Below, in pieces: positions 47,101 to 59,039 of a DNA stretch of 64,000 nucleotides (position 1 is its first letter; each line of letters begins with the position of its first letter). Source of the DNA: Prochilodus magdalenae. Lineage: Eukaryota > Chordata > Actinopteri > Characiformes > Prochilodontidae. Position numbers and translations under genes: made by a program. The stretch is from assembly GCA_024036415.1 (NCBI GenBank), contig JAMWET010006553.1, positions 35,001 through 99,000 of the forward strand, read 5' to 3'. The notes under the pieces were generated by a model, which ran no database searches, was not told the DNA's origin, and worked only from the letters and a program-made list of their open reading frames with translations.

Positions 47101-50100
47101 CCAACTAGCAGTGTTTCCTTAAACCAGTGGTACTCGTCCACAGGGGGGTTTGCATCACTGCTGCAGGTCAGGGTCACCGAACTGCCCCCCGCTATATAAC
47201 CAGGAGGACTGATGGACACTGAGACATTCTTTGGAGGATCTGCGGATGGATGACAGCTCTGGTTATTCTTACACTGCAATGAAGTTGGGACACTGAAAAA
47301 TAGAAAGGAAGTTGGGAGACTGCAAAATGGAAATTAAAATAAACAGCAATAATCATTGCAAGTCATGTAAATGCTACATTCAATTAAATATTATAAATGC
47401 AATCAATCAAATGTTGAAACTAACAAAGCCTTTTGGTTTTTTTTTTTTTTTTTTTGTAAAATATATGCCCATTTTTAATTTGATGGTCCAACACGTGCAA
47501 AATAAAAAGTCAGAAGCAGGAAGAGATGTGGTGAAACTCCCAATTGGTGTCCCAAAAAAAGAGCACTTCCAGCAGTATATTCTCCTCCAATCTAAGTTTT
47601 ATTGGAGTCCAATGACTGAAAGTTGCTCATAGTGTATGGTGGTAGTAACTTCAGGCTCCTGCAGATGGCGCTGATGCACCAGGATGATGGGACTATAAAT
47701 ACCTGTAGGGTGGGAGTGAGATCTATACATTGAGAAGAGGTGGTACAGTGGAGGGAGCGTCTGGAAAAAAACGTTCCATGTGTGGAAAATGGCTCTAGAG
47801 CAGCTCTAAAAGGAGTGACTGCATGTGGGCGTGGTCAAAGACCATAGTGTGACCTCAGAGGTTCATGCGTGTGCTAAAAGGCTTGGTGTTTTAGGAGCCA
47901 GTAAAAAGTCTCTAGCTTTTGGTTTTGTTGAAATGCATGATGCCACCCAGTGTGTGTAATATCCCTCCGTATTCTGGAATCCCATGCTGGCTGACTACGC
48001 CAGTGTTGGCTGGCTGCTAACTTGCTGTAACAGCACAAGCAATTTAATAGCAGCAATATGTCTGGTTTAACAGTTCTTCTTCTGGAATGCTTGTTTCTAG
48101 TAATCTCAGAGAAACTGGGAAAGTTTTCAGATTTGCAAATATGTTACAGTATATTGGAAAAGTTTATCAGAAGTATCCTAGGTATAATTGTAGCTACCTA
48201 GGCTAAGTGAACCAGTTTGCCAGAGCCATCCAGAAGCAGATGCTGCAGCCATAGTTAATTAAGAAAGCCACTGGTCTTCTGTTCCCCAGTAAACAGCATT
48301 TTTAGGGAGCCCCAGAATTTAGATTTTGAGATCTTCATTAATTTCAAGAGGTAAAATGGTGGGTCCCAAACCCTCAGGACCCCCTGTATTTCATGTCTTA
48401 TTGAAACCATCTGTCCTGCCTTCAGTGTCCTTCAACCTGTCATTGTAGCACATGACCTGCTACAGTAAGTTTAACAGAGACATACTCACAGGTGACTCTG
48501 AGGGTCTGATCAGTAGAGCGGAGATGTTGATATCCTCCTACAGCACAGCTATAACTGCCTGCATCCTCACTGCTGACTGTCTGCAGGTGGAGCTGGTTGT
48601 TCTTGATGGTGGTTAAAAGATGTCCATTTTTGTACCAGATGAACGATGGACCAGTCAGATTGCAGGTTGTTCTACATGTCAGAACGGCTGGTTGATTTTC
48701 TTTCACTGTTTTAGGGGTTTCCATGTGGAAGCAGCTGAGATTGGCTGAAGTTCCTTCCACCATTATCCCATGACTTTTTACTGGGAACAAGAAAAAGACT
48801 TGAAGTTTTGAAAAAATATTAGCACCAAGAATGAATCTACCGACAGCAATGAATCTCGGTTGGTAGGTTAGACACTGTGAGACATGTGAATGATTAGATG
48901 CGATATAAGCAAGGACTGGCCTTATCTATGCACCTGACTGACCCAACAGCAATGACAATTTAGTGAACAGTGTGATGCCCTCCATGAGTCATCCTGTAGC
49001 ACCATTGGCAGACGGCGGCACGACACAGGACTACATGCACACAGACCGTTACCACGACAGTCCTTAAAACCACACCAGCATTGCCATAAACTGCACTGAC
49101 AGCGGCTCATCTTCAGTGACTAGTCCCGCTTTTGTTTTGGGGTAGATGACCCCCAAAACGTGTGTCATTGTCAAGATAAACGGTTTGTTGTCACATGTCA
49201 CACGTCCAAAAGGCCTCCACCTCCACCCCTACCGCACCATCTGCAGGAACTGTGTGAGGATATTCCAGCTGCATGAGATGGATTATCACAGGACACCCTT
49301 AGGAACTTCTACAGCTCCATACCAAGACGCATAGCAAACACGGCGGCCCGCCGCCATACTGAGAGACAGACTTCTGTATGTGTAGCTCAATAAATATCAT
49401 ATCAGTCTAAATTCAGAATCAGTTATTGATCCTGGTCACCTTTATCTTCCTTCCCAACGGCACCACACTCCCACACCTCCTTCTGGATGCAACTATTACA
49501 GTATTTTGACAGTCAATGCATTTCCGAAATTCTCCTAGATGCCGAAATATATGTCCACATATGAGAGATTAAAAGTAATTAAGAGCTGTTAGTATGGGTG
49601 TATCTGTATGAGACCTCCTAATTCTGTAAAATGAAACAAGGACAGAAACAAACTTCACACATACGCTTACATTTCCACACATACACTTCACAAACAGTTT
49701 AGCCTGAGGTCTATTCATCATATGTCTGTGCTCTACACATATGCACACACATTCTAGCAGCTAGAACTTCCTGAGCTACTTATCATATACGGTTCACACA
49801 CACACAGACACATTCTGCATAGCAGCATTGACCTTTCTGGCCAATCACCAAACCAGTTACCATATATGTAATTCCTGTACATCAGTCCGAGTGCATAATA
49901 AGGATATGAGCTTCAGACAGCGGCTGTGGGTGGGTTTGTATGGAGAGAAATACTTTCTGTCTTGTAAGAGTAAACGAGTCACAAGACATTTCACCTAATT
50001 CTTTTTTCCATGATAAACTCAGCTGGGTGAAATCAAGAGCTAACCAAGTGAGCTTAGAAGAATATAGACCTACTTCCTTATTGGCTTCATATACGCATAT

Positions 50101-51548
50101 TGTGTGTATATATACACTTTATCCACAAATGCACAAAGACTGAACTGTATACAGTAAAAGTCATATATCAACAACATCCAGAAACAATGCCGACCTCTCT
50201 GGACTCCAGCTCAACTGATATGAAGTGATGCTCAGTGGAAACCTGTATTGTATATACTGCTTAAAATCTTTTGTCTCTTGCTCCAATTTCTTCTTTTAGC
50301 ATTGTGAAGCTCTACTTAGAACCTTCTTAAGATCCAATAGTGCAAAATATAAATTCTTGCAATTTATTAACCGGTCTTAAGATTTGGTTCAGATATATAA
50401 CAGAAGAGTGTCAAATAAATCCACTTTAAAGCTGAATCACTTTGTGTCGTCACTTTGTTCACTTAGTCATCCTTCACTATGATGAATCAGGAAATGACAG
50501 TTAAAGTTGTAAAGGTCCTTTCTTTCCATGTTAAGCAATGTACATGTTAAAAAATCGCTAGTAAGATGACGTATGTCTAAATGTGGAGGATGAAAAGAGT
50601 GGCCAGTAAATCATAGCAGACAGAGTCTGCAGAGAATTGGAGAAAGTCAGACCTTATTCTATGAAATTACAATCAGTTGCCACCTGCATGACCATCATTG
50701 ACATCCAGAAATGCTGCCAACTCAACTTTATCAGAGATGGGCCGATTCAAAGTGAAAACAAGTATTGTGGTTGGATAAGCCCATTTTACTAATTGTTCTT
50801 GGAAATAATGAGGGTCATGCTTTCAGGGTTAATAAGGACGAGGATTTTATTGATAGTTACCAAGTTTAAAAGATACAAACTTTATAAGCTCACTGGACAA
50901 GAAATTATTCACCTTACTTTTTTAAGGTGGTAGTACATTCAGGCTCCTGCAGATGGCACTGCAGGATGATGGGGCTATAAATACCTGTGCAGGGAATGTC
51001 TCGTTCCATGTGTGGAAAATGGCTCAAAAGCAGATGTTAATGATTGTCTAAAAGGAGGGACTGCATGTGGGCGTGGCCAAAGACCATCGTGTGAAGGAAG
51101 TAGCTGAATCTGCAGGTGTATGGAAGCGTACGGTCTTACAGGTCTACCAGTGGTGGATAAAATCCCAGTCTACAGGGAATTCTCCTTGGAATTGTGCCAG
51201 GGAAGGCATCCACCAAGTCTGGCCCAACTGGCTAGTTATTACATATTTGGGAACAACATATTGTTACTATCATTTTAAAAAATGCTGAGCGATTGCACAA
51301 CGGATGCTAGTGTGAGTTACTATGTGTGTGGATTAGAGTTTGAGGGTCTGCCCTAAATGAGTACATGCAGTTTGGTGGCTGTACGTTAAAGGAAACAATA
51401 GGGTCTCTCTATGGGAGAAACAAGGGATGGAAAAAAAGACAAACAGATGAGTGTGGGTCAGACCAACATTGAATATGGAGAAAAGCATTCACTAACCCAG
51501 AGTCAGCAGAATGAGGAAAAGGAGATGACAAGAAGGAACAGACATCAT
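44105..51548 (-). CDS. CD22/Siglec-like receptor G4, three Ig exons, one of them chimeric
   Basis: A complete open structure of 461 codons with stop. Exons in transcript order: signal 51548-51497 (MMSVPSCHLLFLILLTL), Ig1 48780-48490, Ig2 47239-46982, chimeric Ig3/4 46675-46412, TM 46322-46213, tail-a 45963-45883, tail-b 45339-45160, terminal 44251-44105. Ig1 has NQPAVLTC, FIWYKNG and DAGSYSC. The TM exon encodes about 24 hydrophobic residues and then RRAKRRGQ. Tail tyrosines: PYEGN, NMYAAAE, ETYVLPV, LYA|NV across the last junction, EYSNV. The two YxNV motifs fit SH2 adaptor binding (Grb2-type YxN) and are ITIM-like, though residue -2 is Pro or His rather than I/V/L/S. Its closest relative in the window, by tail and flank, is G3. 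Confidence 0.88.
44640..45075. repeat. Dispersed repeat in the last intron of G4
   Basis: Orthologous insertion to 17690-18120 and 31810-32160, at the same intron position. The stretch 44930-45075 is shared with G2 but shortened in G3. Confidence 0.65.
46412..46675 (-). CDS. G4 chimeric Ig exon (Ig3 start, Ig4 end)
   Basis: The exon is 264 bp. On the gene strand its acceptor and first part, plus the preceding intron (46676-46900), match Ig3 of G1 (GPPKNVS, NIVEGSS; intron 'tttagatatatat'). From the NPPVKNYTWFKEGG region to the end and into the next intron it matches Ig4 (HSYSIT, TGLYYCEARNE, SLYP, then the gtttttc donor). The switch lies within the 29-bp stretch 46592-46620, identical in both parents in G1 apart from one position, so it is a clean homologous crossover between adjacent Ig exons. 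Confidence 0.9.
47240..48489. other. Ig1-Ig2 intron of G4
   Basis: About two copies of the 27-bp repeat (47280-47335), a T tract (47433-47454), and the array-specific repeat (47635-47850), collinear with G3. No coding potential was seen. Confidence 0.5.
48781..51496. repeat. First intron of G4
   Basis: Contains a Tc1 transposase remnant on the plus strand at 48960-49390 ('gcaccattggcagacggcgg' to 'caataaatatcat'), then 49430-50700 homologous in part to the first introns of G1 and G3, then the array-specific repeat at 50925-51200. No V-set exon was recognisable on the gene strand. Confidence 0.55.
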
Positions 51549-52640
51549 CCTGATTGACATCCCACCTATTCATAGGCGATCTGAGGGTAGACATTTCATG
51601 ATCACAGTTTATCCTCTGATACAAATATGGAATGCAAACATGCAGGAGTTCTCTAGAAGGATTGATTCACTGGTGCCCAATCCTAATCCTGAAGGTCCAC
51701 CAACTCTCAAACGCTCATCTGGCGCTAATGTTCAGATTCCCCTGAAGGCCTTAATTACCTGGATCAGGTGTGTTAGACCTGGTCTGCAGCTAAACTCTGC
51801 ATCTCCAGGAGCAGGATTGGGCACCCGTAGACGGATTGGTCATAAGCTACTTCCTGGACATGTGTACATGGCTAGACCATGTCCTTTTTTAATTCTGCGT
51901 TTCCAACAAAACACACTACACACGTCACTCATCCAGGGAGGGCTATATAAACCCGTCACCCTTTGCCTGTTATCTTGTGAAGTCTCTGGGTTTTATTAGT
52001 TTGTCTCTGAGGTTTAGGTCGGCTTTCTTTGTTCTGCTCATGTGTTGTGTTCCCTTACTGCTTGTCTATGGACTACGACTGTTTTGACCTCTGCCTGCCC
52101 AGATCACAAGAATCGAACTGCCCCAAATGTTTCACCTCCACTGGAGTAACAGTACTAAAGTATGTACCTTCAGATGTACTTAAGTATGGAGAGTAACAGT
52201 ACTAAAGTATGTACCTTCAGATGTACTTAAGTATGGAGAGTAACAGGACCATGATTTATTACGGCTCTAATGTCCTATTATCATTTCTGGAACAGGACTC
52301 TTCATCAGCTCAGTGTAGGTGAAGAGACTCTAGTGTCTCTCAGTCCACAAGTCTTTAATAGAAGCTCATTCATTAGTCTGAAGCTGACGTCTATTCACAT
52401 CATCATCAGCACAAAACGCTGAAGGAGAACAGGTTCTGTTAGCCAGAGCCAAGCTCTGTCAAAAAGGAAGGACGAATTTGGCCATAATGTAGTGGAGTAA
52501 ATATTTGGGCCCAGAAGGCATCAACCGACAGGAATGAAACTGGTAAGACATGCGAATGATTCAAGTTTCACACTCGGTCTGTTATTTTAACTGATTAAGA
52601 AAATACATCAGAAAGAAATTCATGCTCTTACCTCTACTCC
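51549..52640. repeat. 5' flank of G4
   Basis: Only about 50 bp next to the start codon are shared with the other genes; the next stretch is diverged. 51665-51835 and 51840-52130 are the two repeats also upstream of G2. 52144-52245 holds two perfect 47-bp tandem units (GAGTAACAGTACTAAAGTAT start; 52144, 52191, third start at 52238). The rest has no recognisable feature. Confidence 0.55.
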
Positions 52641-53219
52641 ACTTGACTGCTGACCGATAGACAGAGTTCGGAAGTGATGCTGGAGGATGTGGTTAGTTCT
52701 CTAAACGTCCAACCTTCTGGCCAAGGTTAAGAACCAACCAGGAACCAATTCCCGAGAGCATGCAGGCAGCAGATTTCTATGGGCGCTCCTATATACAACC
52801 ACCGTGGGCAAGTTTTGTTCTACCAACATGAGAACCTTAATCTTACACAGAAATTTCACACATTTATTTTAAGGAAGGAAGTGGCGAAAGACCCACAGGG
52901 TTACCTGGCAACCACTTCTGCTCTAATACCAAGCCAAACCCAGTGCATGTTATATGTCATCACTGTGTAATGCAGAGCAATGAAGAATGAGGATCATACT
53001 CACATAAACCATAACCTTAGCTGTGGCATGATAACCGTCTTACTCATACGTTCATACTCATCTTCAAAAGAACAGTAGCACAAATAGCTGCACCCAGAGA
53101 GAATCAACTGACAGCAATGCAACTTGGTGGGTAGGTTTGAAATCATTAGACATGCGAATGATTCAGTTTTAATGCTCAGCCCGACCATGACCCAACAGTC
53201 ATGACTGTGGACATTCAGC

Positions 53220-53700
53220 CACCAGGGTGTCCTCCGTGAGTCATCCTGTTAGTGCCAGCACCATTGGCAGACGGCTGCACCACGCAGGACTACATGCACA
53301 TTGACCGTTGCGATGACTGCCCTTAACACCACATCAATATCACCAAAGACTGCAATGATGTCATGCTGGACTGTCATGGAGTGACTCAGAATGTTCAGTG
53401 ACGAGTCCCACTTTTGTTTTGTTGGAGACGACCAACGAATCCGAGTGTGAAGCCACCATGGTCAGCGTTAAGATTAACTATTTTTCATGTCCAGAAGACT
53501 TGGTGTCACTCCACCTCCACCCTACAGCACCATCTGCAGGAACTGTGTGAGGATATTCAAGCTGCATGGGATGGATTATCACAGGACACCATTAGGAACC
53601 TCTACAGCTCCATACCGAGACGTCTGGCGTGTTGGGTTAGCAAACACGGCGGCCCGACGCCATACTGAGAGACAGACTTCTGTATGTGTAGCTCAATAAA
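53220..53700 (+). pseudogene. Tc1-like transposase remnant, best preserved C-terminus
   Basis: The open part ends in LQELCEDIQAAWDGLS, then QDTIRNLYSSIPRRLACWVS and a terminal GGPTPY, the standard end of a Tc1-family transposase. The 5' two-thirds are frame-broken and the catalytic core is not intact. Another C-terminal scrap lies at 55740-55840. Confidence 0.8.
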
Positions 53701-56160
53701 TATTGATCATATCAGTCCAAATTTATCATCAGTTATTGATCCTGGTCACCTTTATCTTCCTTCCCATCATCTTTTAATGACGAGTGTAGATATAGTTCTC
53801 TCCAACACTGGTAACTAGTATGTCTAACAACATGCAAACTGTCAACAACATTCAGTTACCTTTCCTCTGTTAGGCTATAACCAGTCTTGTTTTAAAGAAA
53901 ACCATTACTCTATGAAAATGCTCAGTGACAAATATTCAGAGATGTTGGCATTATACTGTTATTGTAACTGATGAAGAAAACACATGAAAAGAATTTCAGG
54001 CGCATATCTCTCCTGCATATGTCTGCTGACCGATGGGCAGAGAACTGATGTGGGAGGAAGTGGTTAGCAGTCAAACGTCAGTTCCTGGGTAGTCTTAGAC
54101 CAACGCCAGGAACCAACACCAGAAATCAATGCCATAAAAAAAACAACAATGCAGAGGCAACACATTTCTAGCTGTGCTAATATATACACACAGCTGAGCA
54201 ATTTAATTCTGTTCCATTCAATCACTCTGTGCCTTAGGGATTCAAACTGCACATGTACATTTGAAGGCAGGAAGTGCTCAATGACCTACATGGTTACCTG
54301 GCAACACATGAAGCATGAGGTAATATCAGGTCAAAGGGAAGTTCATGCTATTTGTCATTGCCGCCTTGGAGGCAATGCAGACTGATGAAGAATGAACATA
54401 AATTCCGAGTTAAACCATAGCACTAGCACAACACACACACACACATGCATCGTGTTTTGCTCTTTATCTTAAGCAACATGTCTATAAGAGAATTTCGGAC
54501 TCTATTACATCTCCTCTACTTGCCTGCTGACTGATGGGCAGGGTTGAGGCCAGAGAATGTAAGTTCTCCGTTCCTCAGTTCCGGGCCCTTTTGTTGTTTA
54601 AAACCAACGCCAGGAGCTAAAAGCATGAACCAACACCAGGAACCAAGAGCATGAACCAGCACCAGGAACCAAGAGCGTAACCAACAGCAGGAATCAAGTG
54701 CAGGAACCAACACCAGGAACCAATGCTATAGAACATGGCAACAGATTTCTACCAATGCTCATATATACACACAATTGAGAAATGTTTATCCTGTTCCAAT
54801 TGATCACTCAGCATGAGAATCTTTATCTTACACTTCATTAATATATTTAAAATACTATGCATAGAATATTGAAAATGCAAGCATTTTGTATATACAAAGT
54901 CCAAAAATCTGTGTTGTAGAAATGTACACTAGTGTGAAGAGTGGTCCCAAAGTTTGAACAGTACTGTAAACCATCTACACTACTCCAGAGGCCTCATGTT
55001 CCCTCCTGCCAGTCTGATTATTGGCCACCAGGGGCCCCCATCATCCTACTACAAAAATAATAACTCCTGGTTTCCCCCTGGTGGCCATTCAAACCTAATT
55101 ATCAGCCCTATGAAAGCCCTCTCATCCCTCCAGGAGAATTCCAAGTATCAAGAGTTTCTTTGTTTGTTTTCTCTCATGATGTTTGGCCTCTGTCTGCTCC
55201 AGGCATTGTGGATGTTATGATTGGGATTGTTTAGGATTGGTCTTGGATTTTGACCTTTTTTTTTTTATTTTTGGACTAATGAATTGAATTTGACCTCTAG
55301 CCTCTGCTTTTTGAACCATAATAAAACCTCGTCTATGGTTAGAGTTTGGGGATCTGCCCCTGAATGAGTACATGCAGTATGATTACTATAAATTCAAGAA
55401 AAAAAATGAATGGGACTTGAGACAAGGGACGACTTTCAAGGTTTGTGGTTGATTTGTGCCAAAAAGAAAAAGAGGAATATACTCTTAGGTAACAATATAG
55501 CATATTGTATGCAAAGCAATGTGCAACTGCAGTAACTAATATAAACTAATAAACTAATAATAAGTGCAACCATGTTTCCAATAAAATTGGGACCATATTT
55601 TAAATAAAAAATAAAAAGGTGATACTGGACCAAATTATTTAAACTCTATAATTCACAGAGAGTAGTACAAAAATAACATTTTAAATGTTGAAACTGAGAA
55701 ACTGATGCAGTACCACATTTTGTTGAGTACACAAGTTGGTACTATGAGAATATTTAAGCTTCATGGGATGGATTATCACAGGACACCATTGGGAACCTCT
55801 ACAACTGCATACAGAGATGCCTGGTATTGGATTGAAGGAAGTTCTTTTAAGTGTCATCTGGAAAAAGACTGAAAGATTGATGTTGTTGCTTTAGTAATAA
55901 CTCATGTTGCCTTTGTTTGGTAGTGTTCCTGCCTTGTGTCCTGGTTGCTGAATATTGATCTGTCTTTGATCTTGACACCTGCCTGTTGTGATGAGTGTTG
56001 GACAGTCCCAAATAAAGCCACTCTGCAAATGCAACACCATGCAGATGTTTTTACTTTGTCTTACCAGCCAAGCCAAGTCATAATGCCAAAGCAGAAGTAG
56101 GCATTTACACATGGAAGGGTAAATGGGAAGGGTAAAAGGTAAACACCCTCACAGTGGCAG
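53701..56160. repeat. Upstream block of G4, continued
   Basis: 53830-54060 is a diverged counterpart of the 11.74-12.03k block. 54422-54446 is a CA-rich microsatellite. 54600-54725 is the longest GGAACCAACACCA-type minisatellite in the window (12-25 bp units). 54990-55340 is LTR-like, related to 28380-28690. 55950-56110 matches 14513-14760. No gene is supported; the hydrophobic frame at 54516-54713 is a translation of the minisatellite. Confidence 0.55.
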
Positions 56161-56164
56161 TCAT

Positions 56165-57745
56165 AAAAAGTTTCTGGGGACCTCACCTACTGACTGTAGT
56201 ATTCCTGTAATATGAGTCAAGTCAAGTCAATTCCACTTTTATTTATATATTGTTTTTTACAGTAGATGTTGTCACAAAGCAGCTTTACAAAGAATCTGGT
56301 GTCTGAGTCCCCAGTGAGCGAGCCAAGGGTGACAGTGGCAAGGAAAACCTCCCTCAATTAAAAAGGAAGAAATCTCAAGAGGAACCAATACTCAAAAAGG
56401 GGAACCCATCCTCCTCGAGCCAAAACCAGATAACAAGACAAGCAAAGGAAAGAAGCATTCAGAGTTTGTAAGGTAGAGGAGTAAGGGTCTGATTAGTCTG
56501 TAATTAAGTAGTTGGGTTATTGGATGGGTCAGTGGACGAGGCCAGTAATAAAGTGTCCAATGGGGAACTCACTTACTGACTGTAGTATTTCTATAATATG
56601 AGGCCAATAATGAAGTGCTCAATGGGGACCTCACTTACTGACTATAGTATTCCAGTAATATGAGTCCAATAATGAAGTGCTTAATGGGGTCCTCCCTTAC
56701 TGACTATAGTATTCCAGTAATATGAGGCCAATAATGAAGTGCTCAGTGGGGACCTTACTTACTGACTGTAGTATTCCTATAATATGAGGCCAATAATGAA
56801 GTGCTTAATGTGGACCTCACGTACTGACTGTTGTATTTGAGTAATATGAGGCCAGTAATGAAGTGCTCAATGTGGACCTCACTTACTGACTGTAGTATTC
56901 GAGAAATATGAGGCCAGTAATGAAGTGCTCAATGGGGACCACACCTACTGACTATAGTATTCCAGTAATATGAGAACAATAATGAAGTGCTTAATGGGGA
57001 CCTCACTTACTGACTGTAGTATTCCAGTAATATGAGTCCAAAAATGAAATGCTCAATGGGGACCTCACTTACTGACTGTAGTATTCCAATAAAATGAGTC
57101 CAATCGTGAAGTGCTCATTGGGGACCTCACTAACTGACTATAGTATCCCAGTAATATGAGGCCAATAATGAAATGCTCAATGAGGACCTCACTTACTGAC
57201 TGTAGTATTCGAGTAATATGAGGCCAGTAATTAAGTGCTCAATTGGGACCTCACTTACTGACTGTAGTATTCGAGAAATATGAGGCCAGTAATGAAATGC
57301 TCAATGGAGTCCTCACTTACTGACAGTATTGTTCCAGTAATATGAGGCCAACAATGAAGCGTTCGATAGGAACCTCACTGATTGATTGTGTTATTCTGCT
57401 AATATAAGGCCAATAATTAAGCCCTTAATGGGGACACCAGTTACTGACTGTACTGTTCAAGGAATTTTAAGGCCAATAACAAAGCACTTAAAGAGAACCT
57501 AACCCTAACCCTAGAAATATTAGATTAATAATGTAGTGTTCAAGGACAGCCTCATTGATTGAGTCTATTATTTTAATAACATAAGGCCATTAATGAAGCG
57601 TTCAGTAAGGACCTCGCTTATTGATCATAGGATTCCAGTAACAGAAAGCGAATAATGAAGTGCTCAGTGAGGACCTCACTAAAGGAATGTATTAGCAAAG
57701 TAATATGAGGCTATTGATGCAGCTGTTAATGGGGACCTATCTGAC
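56165..57745. repeat. 62-bp minisatellite, about 20 units, with a nested insertion
   Basis: Unit starts are at exact 62-bp spacing (for example GGGG at 56562, 56624, 56686 and 56748). The unit contains 'cttactgactgtagtattcc', 'gtaatatgaggccaataatg' and 'aagtgctcaat'. Divergence rises towards 57400-57745. A dispersed repeat at 56217-56540 splits the first unit. One or two units exist unamplified at 41744-41850. Confidence 0.9.
56217..56540. mobile_element. Dispersed repeat inserted in the minisatellite
   Basis: Begins 'tcaagtcaagtcaattccac', contains 'aaagcagctttacaaagaat' and 'ggaaaacctccctcaatt', and interrupts a 62-bp unit between 'atatgag' and 'gccagtaat'. It is a common fish interspersed repeat; its end is also present at 8095-8170. 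It must be younger than the array. Confidence 0.75.
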
Positions 57746-58440
57746 TCGCTGCATTATTTACTGATTACTTGTAGTGTTTTTGTAACATATGCCAAAACAT
57801 TTGCATGACCTCTTAAATAGGAAATGGTGAGGGGAAATATTCAGGATCTGACACTACTTTTTCTTCCTCTTTCTGTGATACTGCCTTCTTCTTTACTGTA
57901 ACATTAGGTAACTCTGCCACATTACTTTGTGGTTATAACTACATACTAATGTAATAGTGATATAATATAATGTCAGTGTTTAGGACTGCCCAACTTGTGT
58001 GTTCACGGCCTATCCTATGCAGTCTAATGCTGTTACTTCATCTGCCTAGATTTCAATCTTTACTGGCCACACAGCAATGTGATCTCTTGCCATAAAGTGC
58101 TCCAGTTATAATTACATAAATACTCTAAGAGGGCACTGTATACGCTGTATTAGTTGCCTTACATATATATACACATAATTTATATTGTCGCTTTCCAAAG
58201 AAAAACATGTATCTCCATTTTTGTTGATTTTTACGTTTATGCATCATTCAATCACACTGACTTTTACATTGTGTAAAAATTTCATGATGAATGGACGGAC
58301 AGAAATGGCCCAAAATCACTTGGAAAAATGTCTGGTTCCATTGACTTACATTAGAATTTTTCTAATTTTCCATTTTGGAGACATGTTTTTTCATGTATTT
58401 CGCAATAATATGTAAACATATTATAAACAAGGTTATGTTT
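57746..58440. repeat. Spacer with dispersed repeat
   Basis: 57746-58185 is AT-rich with no recognisable feature. 58190-58410 is the same repeat as 1848-2060 ('acatgtatctccatttttgt', 'cagaaatggcccaaaatca'). Confidence 0.55.
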
Positions 58441-58700
58441 TCTTAAATGTACACAGTTGCATACATCCAGGTGTTTTGGTGAAGTCTTTGAAGCAATGGC
58501 AGTCTATTTCTTGGTCTTAGTAATATGAATAAAGGTTCCAGAAATATTTCTTAATTATCTTATTTAGAGGATCACATTTATTGAATATGTACTACTTAAT
58601 AAAACATAATATCCAGGGCATATTATTTGTGCACATATTTTCCCTTCATGTTGTGGGAGTGACCTGTTGTTATGCTGCAGACTACACTGAGATTTCACAT
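58440..58700 (+). pseudogene. Relic copy of the CD300-like Ig exon start and its 5' intron
   Basis: Aligns with about 59915-60225 upstream of and into the CD300-like V exon. Both share 'tttcttg.tcttag', then 'ttatttgtgca.atatttt', and 'atgctgcagactacactgag' at the exon start. The copy breaks off after 'gactacactgagatttcac', about 12 codons into the exon. It also has two extra bases near the exon start. It cannot encode a domain. It shows that the CD300-like gene was also partly duplicated here. Confidence 0.8.
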
Positions 58701-59039
58701 TAAGAAATATGTCCTTTCGCCACATGCAGTGATATCTCAAGATCATCTCCCTGATTGTCTCAGCTTGAGATCCTAAGATTGTAACCGTTAAATAGCTGGT
58801 GGCACTAATGTGACTCCACTCCAGAACTGTTAGCTTTGTTTTTAAAGTAGTGCGGTTTAAGAGGCCAAAGATCACAGCAATACAGTACTCGTTCTGGTCC
58901 TTGCGTACAGAGATTCTCTAGATCTCCAGATGGATCTTTTAATGATAGAATGTGGTGTAGATGATGATTTCCAGCTTATTTACTATTTTATGTTGAGTAA
59001 TGTTTTTCCTGAATTGCTGCACTAGTTGGCACTAGTTCT
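58701..59039. repeat. Right-edge copy of the array's intergenic block
   Basis: 58718-58985 matches 15245-15460, 29800-29970 and 42650-42800 ('gatatctcaagatcatctcc', 'ctggtggcacta', 'gcgtacagagatt'). It sits between the CD300 relic and the 33-bp minisatellite. Confidence 0.65.

Noticed and set aside
51632..51639. ATGCAAAC, an octamer-like B-cell promoter element upstream of G4
   Set aside because: One mismatch to ATGCAAAT, not conserved upstream of the other genes, and expected by chance.
58564..58875. 103-codon minus-strand frame, partly recurring at 42682-43017
   Set aside because: The similarity comes from the duplicated intergenic block; frames are not conserved among the copies.
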